64,000 nt of DNA from Quillaja saponaria (Eukaryota; Streptophyta; Magnoliopsida; Fabales; Quillajaceae): the NCBI GenBank assembly GCA_029379385.1, contig CM055606.1, forward strand, positions 3,286,001 through 3,350,000, read 5' to 3'. Within the stretch, counting starts at the first letter, position 1; each line of letters opens with the position of its first letter. The notes beneath the pieces were generated by a model, which did no database searches, had not been told where the DNA came from, and was given only the letters and a program-made list of their open reading frames with translations. Below, one piece after another: positions 23,345 to 34,230 of this stretch. Made by a program: the position numbers and the translations under genes.

Positions 23345-23775
23345 GCCCTAATTAATTAATATGTTGGGTGGCAATTCTCCAACCAAAGATATAAAATGAG
23401 ATTTTAATTCTCTAGAAACTACATAGTATTTTAGTGTTGTGAGGAAAATATAGATAGAGTACAAGAACTCTCTCATTCTTCACCTACTGAGTATGTGAAG
23501 GTGAGAAGAGAACTACAAACAATAATTCGGGCTTTCTTCTGGATGTTGTTGGAGTGTGTTGATCTTAGAGCATCAATATACTAGTTGTAAACTGCATTGT
23601 TCCAAATTATTGTGATTTTCCAGTTTGGGCACAAGCTAGACACATATTATTGTACCTATTGATTTGTAGTGGACTTATTTTTGGTTTGCCGCAAGGTTTT
23701 CCCTCTACTCTGAAAGATTGTTCATGTAAATCTGGTATCATTTTTATTTCTGTTTGATTATATTCTTCTACATAT
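23345..23775 (+). repeat. LTR-like relic
   Basis: The stretch from TGTTGGGTGGCAATTCTCC through GGTTTGCCGCAAGGTTTTCC and CATGTAAATCTGGTATC resembles the transcribed end of a copia LTR (splice-leader-like tail before the primer site). No second LTR or coding region was found, so it may be a solo or truncated LTR. Confidence 0.35.
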
Positions 23776-25895
23776 CTGGTGGCTTGACTTGCAATTATTG
23801 TTGGTATAATTTGCTCATTGGAAATTTAAATTTTTTAATAAATAAAGAAAAATTTGTAATAATAAAAGAAAGAAACTGTTCTTTTTTTGGTGGAAATAAA
23901 TAAACCTTATTAATTTTAGTTCATTTTAAATTAAAAAGGATAAATAAAATACTTTTATATGTTGAGTAATAATTGTTCAATATTTTTATATACTGAGCAC
24001 AATGGTGTATTTTTGAAGAAAAGAACAAAAATATAAGTAATCTAATTCAATTTTTTTTTAACTTTTTAATTATTTAGTGTTGATTTAAGATAACATTTAG
24101 AAATAAAATATTCAAATTTAACATGCTGGTTTTTTCATGAATTAGAAAAATATGGCTCAAAATAATAATAATAAATATATGCATTCATCTTGCATAATAC
24201 AATAATAACATGTATATAATCTTATATAATTTTGATAATAACATATATTTGTAGTGATGGTAAAGGTGAGAAAAAAAATTTTAATGAAAAAAGAAAATCA
24301 AAATTTTCTTTTAATATATATTTCTAGCGATTAAGAAGAGATATTTTATTATAATAAAAAAGAAAACAAGAAATTTCCTTATATATATCTACAATGTTTT
24401 GAAATTTGAATCGACCCGAGGAATCAATCAAACCGTCACTTAGATATTATGTTAGGCCGAATTAGGACAAAAACTCGGAACATTGGTTGACCCAACCGAG
24501 CTGGACTAAAAAGAAAATATATAAAATAATAAAAGAAAAGAAACTTGTAATATAAATTTTTAATTTTCTCTAAGTTTTTATTTGAACTTTTTTATTTATT
24601 TTTTTTCATTTCTTATTTGACATCAAATTATTACATGTACAATATATATATATATATATATATAAATACTTTTTTAATATGGGTTGACCTTGCCATTTGT
24701 CTGGGTCAACCCCAGGATCGGATTTCCAAAATTGGTTTAAAGTATTTATCATATAGAATTGTGTAAAGTCTACTAGTAATTGGATCATAAAAAATAAAAA
24801 AAAATGCACAATTCAAAATTCATGTGAATAGTATCAAACTCAATTCCTAACTACATATGATCACTAGTTTGGTGTGCATAAATAATTTTTGCAGAATTAA
24901 AATAGAAATGTCAATGACAATGAAATGCTTTGAAATGAAATGATCATTCATCTCCATTGTTTTGTAGTGTTAATGAAAAATAATAATTTCTTTTTCTTTT
25001 TTATTTTATTTTATTTGATATGCAGTTTTCATACATGAAATGATATAAAATATATTACAAAGACAAAAATGTTTGGAAGTAAATAATTCATAAAATAATA
25101 AATTTAATTACAAATTCATATAGAATACACATATAATATATATTTATATTACTTTTTTTATTAACTTTATCATTTATTTGATAATATTATTTCTTACTTA
25201 CATTTATTTTATTATTTCTTATTTTTATATTCATCTTTATTATTTATTAATTTTTTTTTATAATTTAATAGTTTTTAATTAATTAATTAATATTTTTGTA
25301 GTAATCTAGCACTTGAAAAAGGAAAAAAAGTAAACTCCATTCTCACCGTTATTTTAGTTTGAGTATCTTAACTCGGTCTCACTGCTCCCACACTCGACAT
25401 CCGTGTTCATGGTCTCACTTTTGATCCTTTGGATTGCTCAATGACCGTGTCACATCATTTTAACCTACCTCACGATTTGAAAGCTTTGACCTTGGCCTTT
25501 GCGACCTCACTTTTGAATTAGCAGCTGTCACAGCTTGGCAACATGATTAATTTACGGATTTTTTTGTCAAAACAGTTTGGAAAACTTAAAGCTATAAACG
25601 GTAACAAAAAACTATTTTGTCAATGTAGGAAAAGTTTATAAATCGAATTGTAAAAATCTGATTTCTTCCTATAATCTGCACTATAACTGCAAAACATTGG
25701 CCACAAAATGCTTGCTTTCATTTTTGTCTTGGCATGCCTTCACCTTCCTTCCTACATATACCTGCAATTATTAGGCTGAAGGCTTTCAGCGTTATAATTA
25801 AGGCGGAAAGATTCCTTTTTCTTTGTTTTCTATTGCTACCCGTGAATAATAATTATAGGCTCACCATTTCCTTCATTTTTTGTACCCCATTAAAT
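23776..25895. other. AT-rich intergenic
   Basis: No gene. It includes a (TA)n microsatellite at about 24642-24662 and a GC-richer repeat-like patch at 24400-24740 with paired GGTTGACC/GGGTCAACC motifs. Near 25370-25560 a segment rich in TCTCAC motifs may relate to the CTCAC-rich minisatellite at 27 kb. Confidence 0.45.
24642..24662. repeat. (TA)n microsatellite
   Basis: About ten TA units in a row. Confidence 0.9.
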
Positions 25896-27064
25896 TAATA
25901 ATTTTTTAATTTTAACTAAAAAATAAATAAACAAACTATAACCTAAAAAAATGCTAACACTTAAAAATAATAAATATGATCACTCAAATTATTAAACACT
26001 AAAAATTAAAATTGGTACTTGAAGATAACAAAAAGTTTATACTTGAAAACAAAATTTATAATAAAATTTAATTTAATTTAATGATGGACAAATTTGAGAT
26101 TACCCATGGAGAACAATCATCGATTGTAACAGAGCTCAAATTGAATCTTGAAGGTCCCGTTTTATCATGTAGATAATAGTTTCACTGTTAAAACAATCAT
26201 TTGATTGTACAAACAATAATTTCAGTATTTCAGAGAAGAATTAATCGGGTTCAAATAAACTTTACAACTAATATAAATTGAATCAAATTATTATAAAAAT
26301 TTTAATTATTGTATTCATTAAATTAAAAAATTTACTAATTCTAACTAAATAAATAAATAAACTACAAACTATAACCTAAAAAAAAACTAACACTTCAAAA
26401 TAATAGATATCAAGGAAATACTTTAAATTAACACATAAAAATAATAAATAACAAGAAATACAAAACAAAAGGATACACTAATGTACTTAAAAACCTAAAA
26501 ACTAAAAATAATGCATGCTCTGAAGGCTTAAATGATTTGGGAATCCTTCCGCCTTTCAAAAGGCTGAAAGCCTATGCATGCATGACTTTTTCCTCTCAAG
26601 AACAAAAATGCATGGATGAGGGTTGGAAATGGACAAGCCTGAAATCAGGATTTTTAAAATTCCATTAGATTTTGGACAATTAAGAACTGGGAAAGAGGTG
26701 GCATACAATTGCTGGCTGGTAAGGAGAAACTGGATTTTTAAAATCCAGTTTCTAAACTTCCTCTATATTGGCAAATTAATGTTTTTTTTTTTTTTTTTTT
26801 TTGGTAGCTTTAAGTTTTGAAATCTGGACCCATGATTAACCAAACATGTATTCAAGCCTATTTTTAGTTTTCCATGAAAGTGAAAATAGACAATACCAAA
26901 GACAGCCTAAAATTTTTCAGATTAGCCGGGCCATTTGGCAAAAAATCCTTAATTTACCTTCAATATTGTCCTCAATAAACTCGACTCTAATATTGGCATT
27001 GTCATAGCTTATTCCTAATCTTTTCCTAGTCACCCTCACGGTACATAAGTTTTCAATTTTAACC

Positions 27065-27290
27065 TCGTTGTGTTCACGGCTCAAGCTCATGGAAACCCCG
27101 ACCCATCCACTCCAATGTCTCGAATGTCTTGACATTGCCATCCTTGCGTCCTGATCTTAATCTCACCATTTTTATGGCTCAAGCTCGTGGAAACCCCGAC
27201 CCAGCCACTCCAATTTCTTGAATGCCTTGTCGACATTGCCATCCTCATGGCTCGAATGTCCTAATCTTAATCTCACTGTTTTCCTCAATC
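27065..27290. repeat. minisatellite, about 105-bp unit
   Basis: GGCTCAAGCTCATGGAAACC, then CCACTCCAATGTCT, then GACATTGCCATCC is repeated about 105 bp later (27172 onward) with a few changes. The same two-unit array is present in copy 2 near 29906-30110. An open frame of 74 codons through it on the minus strand is repeat-driven and not supported as a gene. Confidence 0.7.
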
Positions 27291-27332
27291 AAGAATCATG
27301 CCACTTCAACTCCCCAAGGTTCAAGGTTAAAG

Positions 27333-27490
27333 CACTACGAGCAAAAAATAGTTTAGCAAGGGAGTTAGTTCCTTGTTAGACCCTCGCCCAATAATTTAAC
27401 AAGGGAATGGCGAGGAATTAACTTCCTCGTCAAAATCAGGCTGCTAAATGGCGAGGAATGAAAAATGTTAGGCCTCGCCTCATCATTGGG
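27333..27490 (+). mobile_element. CACTA-like transposon end (copy 1)
   Basis: CACTACGAGCAAAAAATAG is followed by short subterminal repeats (GCGAGGAA, CCTCGCC, AACAAGGGA) in both orientations, the pattern of a CACTA-type 5' end. No opposite end ending TAGTG was found, so it would be a broken end. Confidence 0.35.
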
Positions 27491-27631
27491 AGTTCAATTC
27501 CCATGTACACAACTCATATAAGTCAAAAATACCACTATGCATGAAAACATTGCACTATTTGAAACTCTCATAAAAATTTGTGATGAGGAACTAAGAAGCA
27601 ACAAAATTTGTTTTAGCCTACTACTCTATTA

Positions 27632-27930
27632 TTGAGTGATAAAAAAAAAGTGTCACAACGTGAAGGAGAAAGGTCTTGGAAGACATTCCATCTTGTCCTG
27701 CTTGGCATGGCTTTTTTGAACCATAATCCTAGTTGGATTTGTGGGTGGATACCTAGGGTCTGTAATACAGGAGTTCACTGTTTGTGTAAATGGGCTAGTG
27801 TATGTAACTATGAAGGTCCACCGGAGTTGGTGGTTACTCCCCCCGTTGTTAAATAAGCGGGGACTTTTGTCTGCTATGTTAATGTACGAGGTTCACTTGT
27901 AGCAACAGAAAAAAAAAAAAAAAAAAAAAA
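27632..27930 (+). pseudogene. LINE RNase H tail with poly(A), copy 1
   Basis: The open frame ends WICGWIPRVCNTGVHCLCKW followed by ASVCNYEGPPELVVTP, which resembles the C-terminus of the RNase H-like domain of plant non-LTR retrotransposons (the usual pattern being N-x-x-A/V-H-x-L-A-K-W-A). About 50 bases after the stop is a 20-nt A run (27909-27929), fitting a LINE 3' end. Upstream RT sequence is absent, as is common for 5'-truncated LINEs. Confidence 0.6.
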
Positions 27931-28037
27931 GGGTCATAAGATACATGTGTGGTAGTATTTCAGAATGATTGTGTGATACAAGGGAAACTCAATCTCATCG
28001 ATGCACGACAAACAGACATACATATGCATTAAGAAAT

Positions 28038-28046
<9 letters not shown>

Positions 28047-28074
<28 letters not shown>
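28047..28074. repeat. (TA)n microsatellite
   Basis: About fourteen TA units; absent from the other tandem copy, so it arose after the duplication. Confidence 0.9.
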
Positions 28075-28077
<3 letters not shown>

Positions 28078-28579
28078 GATTAAATCATTCCTATAGAATA
28101 CAAGTCTAACCTCTCAATGCTGTTTGGTTGCCAAGAAATATGCAAGTAAACGAAATTCCTAGTTTGATAAACTTATATGATCACACAAGATCAAACCTAT
28201 GATCAGTAAATGAAAATAAATAATTTCTTTCAATTTCTAGTCAATTAGGGTTGTCATTCACCCAGAATTAGAGAAAACAGGCTTTAGAATTTTTCATGAA
28301 TTTAGACTCTAGTTTTGAGAAAACAAGACTGGCTCAAGATAAACCAAACATCTATTCAAGCCTATTTTTCGTTTTCCATGAAAGTGAAAATAGAAAACAG
28401 ACAATACCAAATACAGCCTCAAATTTTTCTTTTTTAAGCTTTAGATCCTCTTTTTTTTTTTTTTTTTTTTTTTGTAATAGTATTTGGTGACTTTAATTAT
28501 GCTGAGGGTTGGTTTGTTGAAAAGGTTATGTAATGGTGGTGGGTGGAGCACTAACTTTTATTTCTAAAGTATTATTCCA

Positions 28580-28770
28580 TATCCATAGCCTCTTTTTCTT
28601 TTTTTTTCTTCTTTCTTTTTTCTTTTTTCTTTATTCGTATTCCACTTTTTCAGTATAGATGCCAATCTAATTTATACAAAGAAAAACATCTTTTGCCTTT
28701 TTACTTTTTTTTTTCTCTTTATTCTTTTTTCACTTTTTCAGTATAGATACCAATCTATTTTATACAAAGT
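28580..28770. repeat. pyrimidine-rich tandem repeat
   Basis: Two units of roughly 95 bp, each with a CTTTTTTC-rich stretch then CACTTTTTCAGTATAGAT and CCAATCTAATTTATACAAA. The same pair is found near 31440-31622. Confidence 0.65.
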
Positions 28771-30169
28771 AGCACGTCATTCCGTGAGATATTTCATGGG
28801 AAGATTATAATATACTCCCATCTTGAAAGTGTGATGTTAAGGACTTAATGCAGGTGTAACAATGATCTAGCATCAATTTCTATTACTTTAATCAACACCC
28901 TTGATTGTTTTTAACTTATTACCTGAATTTTGTTGATTTATAATAATTTTTCTTTTACCCCATTTTTAATTTGAAATTTACAATCCCATCCCAGTACAAT
29001 TGCATTCCTGCTGTTCATTTCAATTTTCAAGTGTTGGCCTCTCATCGCTTTCCTTTCTCATGAGGTATTACAGAGGCAAGAGGCTTTAGAATCCTTTTAT
29101 ATAGAAACCCTTTTGAACCTTAAAAACTTAAAAAATAAATAGACAACCAAAAAAATCTAAGAATTTTTTAATTTTAACAAAAAATAAATAAACAACAAAC
29201 TATAACCTAAAAAAAAAATACTAACACTTCAAAAATAATAAATAACAAGGAAATACTCTAAGTTAACACATAAAAATAATAAATAACAAGAAAATACAAA
29301 ATGCAAGGATACACTAATGTACTTAAAAATCTAACAACTAAAAATAATGCATGCTCTAAAGGCTTAAAGGATTCAGGAATCCTTCCGCCTTTCAAAAGGC
29401 TGAAATGCATGACTTTTTCCCCTCAAGAACAAAAAATGCACGGATGAGGGTTGGAAATGGACAAGCTTGAAACTATATTTTCAAATTTTCGTTTCATTTT
29501 GGACCATTAAGCACTAGGAAGGAGGTGGCATACAGGTGCTGGTTGGGATGGAGAAACTCGATTTTCAAAATTCAAACTTCCCATATATTGACAAACTAGT
29601 TTTTTTTTTTTTTTTACCCTTTGTAGCTTTAAGTTTTGAAATCTGGACCCATGATTAACCAAACATGTATTCAAGCCTATTTTTAGTTTTCCATGAAAGT
29701 GAAAATAGAAAACAGACAATACCAAATACAGACTCAAATTTTTCAGACTGGCCGAGCCAATTGGCAAAAATCCTTAATTTACCTTCAATATTGGCCTCGA
29801 TAAACTTGACTCTAATATTGGCATTGTCATAGCTCAGTATTCCTAACCTTTTCCTAGTCACCCTCACGATACATAAGTTTTCAACTTTGACCTCATTGTT
29901 TTCACGGCTCAAGCTCATGGAAACACCGACCCATCCACTCCAACGTCTTGAATGTCTTGACATTTCCATCCTTGCGGCTCGAATGTCCTGATATTAATCT
30001 CACTGTTTTCACAGCTCAAGCTCGTGGAAACCCGGACCTATCCACTCCAATGTATTGAATGCCTTGTCAACATTGCCATCCTCGTGGCTCGAATGTCCTA
30101 ATCTTAATCTCACTGTTTTCCTGAATCAAGAATCATGCCACTTCAACTCCCCAAGGTTCAAGGTTAAAG

Positions 30170-30330
30170 CACTACGAGCAAAAAATAGTTTGGCAAGGGA
30201 GTTAGTTCTATGTTAGACCCTCGCCCAACATTTTAACAAGGGAATGGCGAGGAATTAACTTCCTCGTCAAAATCAGGTTGCTAAATGGTGAGGAATGAAA
30301 AATGTTAGGCCTCGCCTCATCATTGGGAGT
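30170..30330 (+). mobile_element. CACTA-like transposon end (copy 2)
   Basis: Duplicate of 27333-27490, starting CACTACGAGCAAAAAATAG. Confidence 0.35.
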
Positions 30331-30543
30331 TCAACTTCCCATGTATACAACTCATATAAGTCAAAAATACCACTATGCATAAAAACATTGCACTATTTGA
30401 AACTCTCATAAAAATTGTGATGAGGAACTAAGAAGCAACAAAATTTGTTTTAGCCTACTACTCTATTATTGAGTGATAAAAAAAAAGTGTCATAAAGTGA
30501 AGGAGAAAGGTCTTGGAAGACATTCCATCTTGTCCTGCTTGGC

Positions 30544-30790
30544 ATGGTTTTTTTGAACCATAATCCTAGTTGGATTTGTGGGTGGATACCTAGGGTCTGT
30601 AATATAGGAGTTCACTGCTTGTGTAAATGGGCTAGTGTATGTAACTATAAAGGTCCACCGGAGTTGGTGGTTACTCCCCTTGTTGTTAAACAAGCAGGGA
30701 CTTTTGTCTGCAATGTTAATGTACGAGGTTTACTTGTAGCCAAAAATAATAATAATAATAAATAAATAAATAAGAAGAAAAAAAAGGGTC
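30544..30790 (+). pseudogene. LINE RNase H tail, copy 2
   Basis: Same fragment as at 27632-27930. It reads WICGWIPRVCNIGVHCLCKW then ASVCNYKGPPELVVTPLVVK. A Gln replaces the stop found after VVK in copy 1, so the frame runs 20 residues longer into the A-rich tail. Confidence 0.6.
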
Positions 30791-31286
30791 ACAAGATACA
30801 TGTGCGGTAGTATTTCAGAATGATTGTGTGACACAAAGGAAACTCAATCTCATCGATGCACGACAAACAGACAAATACATAAGCATTAAGAAATGGGTAA
30901 AAAATAATTTTAAAAAAAAAGTATTAAATCACTCTGTAGAATACAAGTCTAACCTCTCAATGCTGTTTGGTTACCAAAAAATATGCAAGTAACCGAAATT
31001 CCTAATTCGATAAACTTATATAATCACACAAGAACAAACCTATGATCAGTAAATGAAAATAAATAATTTATTTCAATTTCTAGTCAATTAGGGTTGTCAT
31101 TCACCCAGAATTAGAGAAAACAGGCTTTAGAATTTTTCATGAATTTAGACTCTAGTTTTGAGAAAACAAGACTGGCTCAAGATAAACCAAACATCTATTC
31201 AAGCCTATTTTTCGTTTTCCATGAAAGTGAAAATAGAAAACAGACAATACCAAATACAGCCTCAAAATTTTCTTTTTTAAGCTTTA

Positions 31287-31320
<34 letters not shown>

Positions 31321-31989
31321 GTAATAGTATTTGGTGACTTTAATTATGCTGATGGTTGGTTTGTCGAAAACGTTATGTAATGGTGGTGGGTGGAGCACTA
31401 ACTTCTATTTCTAAAGTATTATTCCATATCCATAGCCTCTTTTTTCTTTTCTTTTTTTTTTCTTCTTTCTTTTTTCTTTTTTCTTTATTCGTATTCCACT
31501 TTTTCAGTATAGATGCGAATCTAATTTATACAAAAAAAGCATCTTTTTCCTTTTTACTTTTTCTTTTCTCTTTATTCTTTTTTCACTTTTTCTGTATAGA
31601 TACCAATCTAATTTATACAAAGTAGCACGTTATTCCGTGAGATATTTCATGGGAAGATTATAATACACCCCCATCTTGAAAGTGTGATGTTAAGTACTTA
31701 ATGCAGGTGTAACAATGATCTAGCATCAATTTCTATTACTTTAATCAACACCCTTGATTGTTTTTAACTTATTACCTGAATATTGTTGATTTATAATAAT
31801 TTTACTTTTACCCCATTTTTAATTTGAAATTTACAATCCCATCCCAGTACAATTGCATGCATTCCTGCTGTTCATTTCAATTTTCAAGTGTTGGCCTCTC
31901 ATCGCTTTCCTTTCTCATGAGGTATTATAGAGGCAAGAGGCTTTAGAATCCTTTTATATAGAAGCCCTTTTGAGCCTTAAAACCTATTT

Positions 31990-32565
31990 TATTTTATTAA
32001 ATTTATGAGCAATTGTGAGCCATTATTTATTTTTGATAACATTGACTTCTGGCGTGACAACAACACAAGCTTTTTAATTTATTGTAGAAATACTTGAAAC
32101 AACGATAATAGATTTTGCCGAGATGTTAAAACATTTTGGAATTTTTCTTATTCTTATTAGTTGTTGAAATTTCTTCAGGTATCACTAAATTTCTTATTTT
32201 ACAGTTTTCGTAAATATATAGAAACATCAATGAGTGGTTTGTTCATACTTGGTTTTATATGTTTTTCTATTTATTTTTTTCTCTTTGATCCGCAATCATA
32301 GAAAGGGATAAAGTAAATAATATTCAACTTAATATGGTGCAAAACATAATTACATAAATTTATTAGCAAGTTTCTGTACCTCTAAACAAAATATGGAGCC
32401 GTTAACTCTTACCATTTTTCAAACCAAGGAGATGCCCACGTGTCCAAAAACTTGGGTATTTGCATGATGGTGACTTTTTTAGAGTTTTATAATTAAGTCC
32501 AAAAGATAAAGTTTAATTAGTTGAAGACTACGTTTCTCTGTTTCACATTGTCATTTGGTGGTGGT
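31990..32565. other. intergenic
   Basis: AT-rich with no recognised element; it ends at the promoter-like TATA at 32571. Confidence 0.4.
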
Positions 32566-32570
32566 TGTCT

Positions 32571-32577
32571 TATATAA
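32571..32577 (+). promoter_or_regulatory. possible TATA box
   Basis: TATATAA sits about 30-60 bp upstream of a GC-richer stretch that ends in a plausible splice donor (AAG/GTACAT at 32769). The context suggests a transcription start near 32.6 kb, but no coding exon can be attached with certainty. Confidence 0.3.
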
Positions 32578-32599
32578 TTGTCATTGTCATTTTCGATTA

Positions 32600-33017
32600 G
32601 TTTACGTTGCTCCATTTCTTGAAGCATTCGTGTACATTACCAAGAATAAGAGAGTGTGAGATTGAAAGAGTTTTCATTTTTGGAAAATAAATTTGATAAT
32701 TCTCGTTCTGCAACGATGATCTTGTTGTTCTGTTTGGAAAAATAGATCACTTATTATTTCTGTTTAAGGTACATCTCCTGAATTTCAATAATATATTTTT
32801 TTATTTTTCTTCAAAGTTACATAATTTTCATAAATATATATATTTGTAGCTTTTATTAGATTTAATATTGGCGATGAAGTTGTAGATATTTTAAATTTTA
32901 ACGTTTGGTTTGATAATTTATTTCTTGTGTCAGGAAAAATTAGCTGATATGTCGAAATTGTTAAAGCCTGTAGGCTTACCCGGTAGCAAATAGTCCAGAA
33001 TTAGACAAAAGCAGCTG
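32600..33017 (+). other. leader-like exon pair, copy 1
   Basis: A candidate exon ends at 32768 (donor GTACAT). A second runs 32934-33017 between acceptor GTGTCAG and donor GTAATG and reads ADMSKLLKPVGLPGSK before TAG in one frame. The block recurs about 1032 bp downstream. It could be a non-coding leader of the CNL gene at 38.1 kb or an unrelated transcript. Confidence 0.25.
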
Positions 33018-33215
33018 GTAATGTATCTTTTCTAACCTCCTATGTATTCCTTCCTAAATTAGTTATTTGCTGTCTCTCTTTTTCATTTGTTAGGGTGAAA
33101 TAGAAATGCATTTATGCAAATTACTAATTAGCACATGGAATTTATAAAAATAAAAATACTTAGTATATAAATTTATAAAGAAATGTTCTAGAATTTAAGA
33201 GAGTTTCGGTGCACC
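32665..33215. repeat. 1.03-kb-period tandem repeat, copy 1
   Basis: Shares with 33705-34230 the order: TTTTCATTTTTG, GTACATCTCCT, GATGAAGTT, GTAGGCTTACC, GGTAGCAAATAGTCCAGA, CAGCTGGTAAT, ACTAATTAGCACATG, TTCTAGAATTTAAGAGAGTT. The offset is 1032 bp at the CAGCTG/GTAAT junction. Confidence 0.8.
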
Positions 33216-33704
33216 TTGAACCATTTATTTATCATGTTCTAATATTTATTTCTTTTTATATATACTTAAAAAAAAAAATTATTTAGAACAAAGACAATAA
33301 TGGCGTTTTTGTCAAACACCTCCTTATTTTTTACGCTTCATTCCGTGGACTACACCTCCTTATCCCCATTGAATCTCTGCTTGTTCCATCTCTTCCTGAA
33401 TGCCCAAAAGTACAAAGAATTATCTTTTCATTTTCTCTGATTTTCTCTTTCGCTTTGTTTTGTTTTTTTTTTTTTTTTTTTTTTTTTGTGGGCTCCTTTA
33501 ACAGTTTAATTGAGCTTTGTTTATAATTGGGTTAATAAAAAATTTTTTGCTTACTTAACGGAAATCCCATTAATTCTCCATCACCTTTACTAGCATCAAG
33601 CGTTGCATCTTCACTATTAGGTTCCCAATCCGAAAGTCGAGCTCCAAAATCACTAATTTTCTCATTTTCTCATGTGGCTTCTTCTTCTTGAGCTATAGTA
33701 ACAG

Positions 33705-34230
33705 TGTTTTCATTTTTGAAAGAAAAAAAATTGATGAGTCTTTCTCAGCAACGACCTTGTTCTATATCGTAAAGTAGGTTTTTATTATTTATGTTCGATG
33801 TACATCTCCTAAATCCTAATAATTTTATTATTATTATTTTTTGTAATATATTATTTTTCAATATATATATATATAGTTGCAGTGTTTGTTAGATCCAATA
33901 TTACGGATGAAGTTATTGTGGTATTTTTATGTTAATTTACTCTTCTTGTCAAGAAAAATTGGATATAACACAAAGCTGATCTGTTGAAATTGTTGCAGCA
34001 TGTAGGCTTACCTGGTAGCAAATAGTCCAGAGTTAGACAAAATCAGCTGGTAATATATCTTTTCAAATCTCATACATAATCCTTCCTAATTAGTTATTTG
34101 TTGCCTTCTCTTTTTTCTTTTCTTTTTGGTGAAAGAGAAATGCATTTAAGCTAATTACTAATTAGCACATGAAGTTATAGACATATTGTACATGAATTTA
34201 TAAAGAAAAGTTCTAGAATTTAAGAGAGTT
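33705..34230. repeat. 1.03-kb-period tandem repeat, copy 2
   Basis: Second copy of 32665-33215. The exon-like core (about 33999-34049) is more conserved than its flanks; in this copy the acceptor appears to have shifted to TTGTTGCAG. Confidence 0.8.

Larger units (their letters stand above)
26340..29127. repeat. 2.83-kb tandem duplication, copy 1
   Basis: This block matches 29168-31985 in the same order and orientation with high identity: the ATAACCTAAAA start, GGAATCCTTCCGCCTTTC, the 27-kb minisatellite, the LINE tail, the T-rich segment and the final AGGCTTTAGAATCC. The offset is about 2831 bp. Copy 1 has a (TA)n run near 28047-28074 that copy 2 lacks. The first 100 bp also has a third, partial copy at about 25900-26040. 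Confidence 0.9.
29168..31985. repeat. 2.83-kb tandem duplication, copy 2
   Basis: Second copy of 26340-29127. Differences include a longer T run (31292-31320), no (TA)n array, and AATAAT/AATA units instead of pure poly(A) after the LINE tail. Confidence 0.9.

Noticed and set aside
26917..27141. 74-codon minus-strand frame, repeated as 104 codons at 29655-29969
   Set aside because: The frame crosses a minisatellite and a duplicated AT-rich segment. Conservation between the copies is due to tandem duplication of DNA, not protein selection.
31356..31625. 89-codon Phe/Ser-rich frame
   Set aside because: Produced by the pyrimidine-rich tandem repeat.
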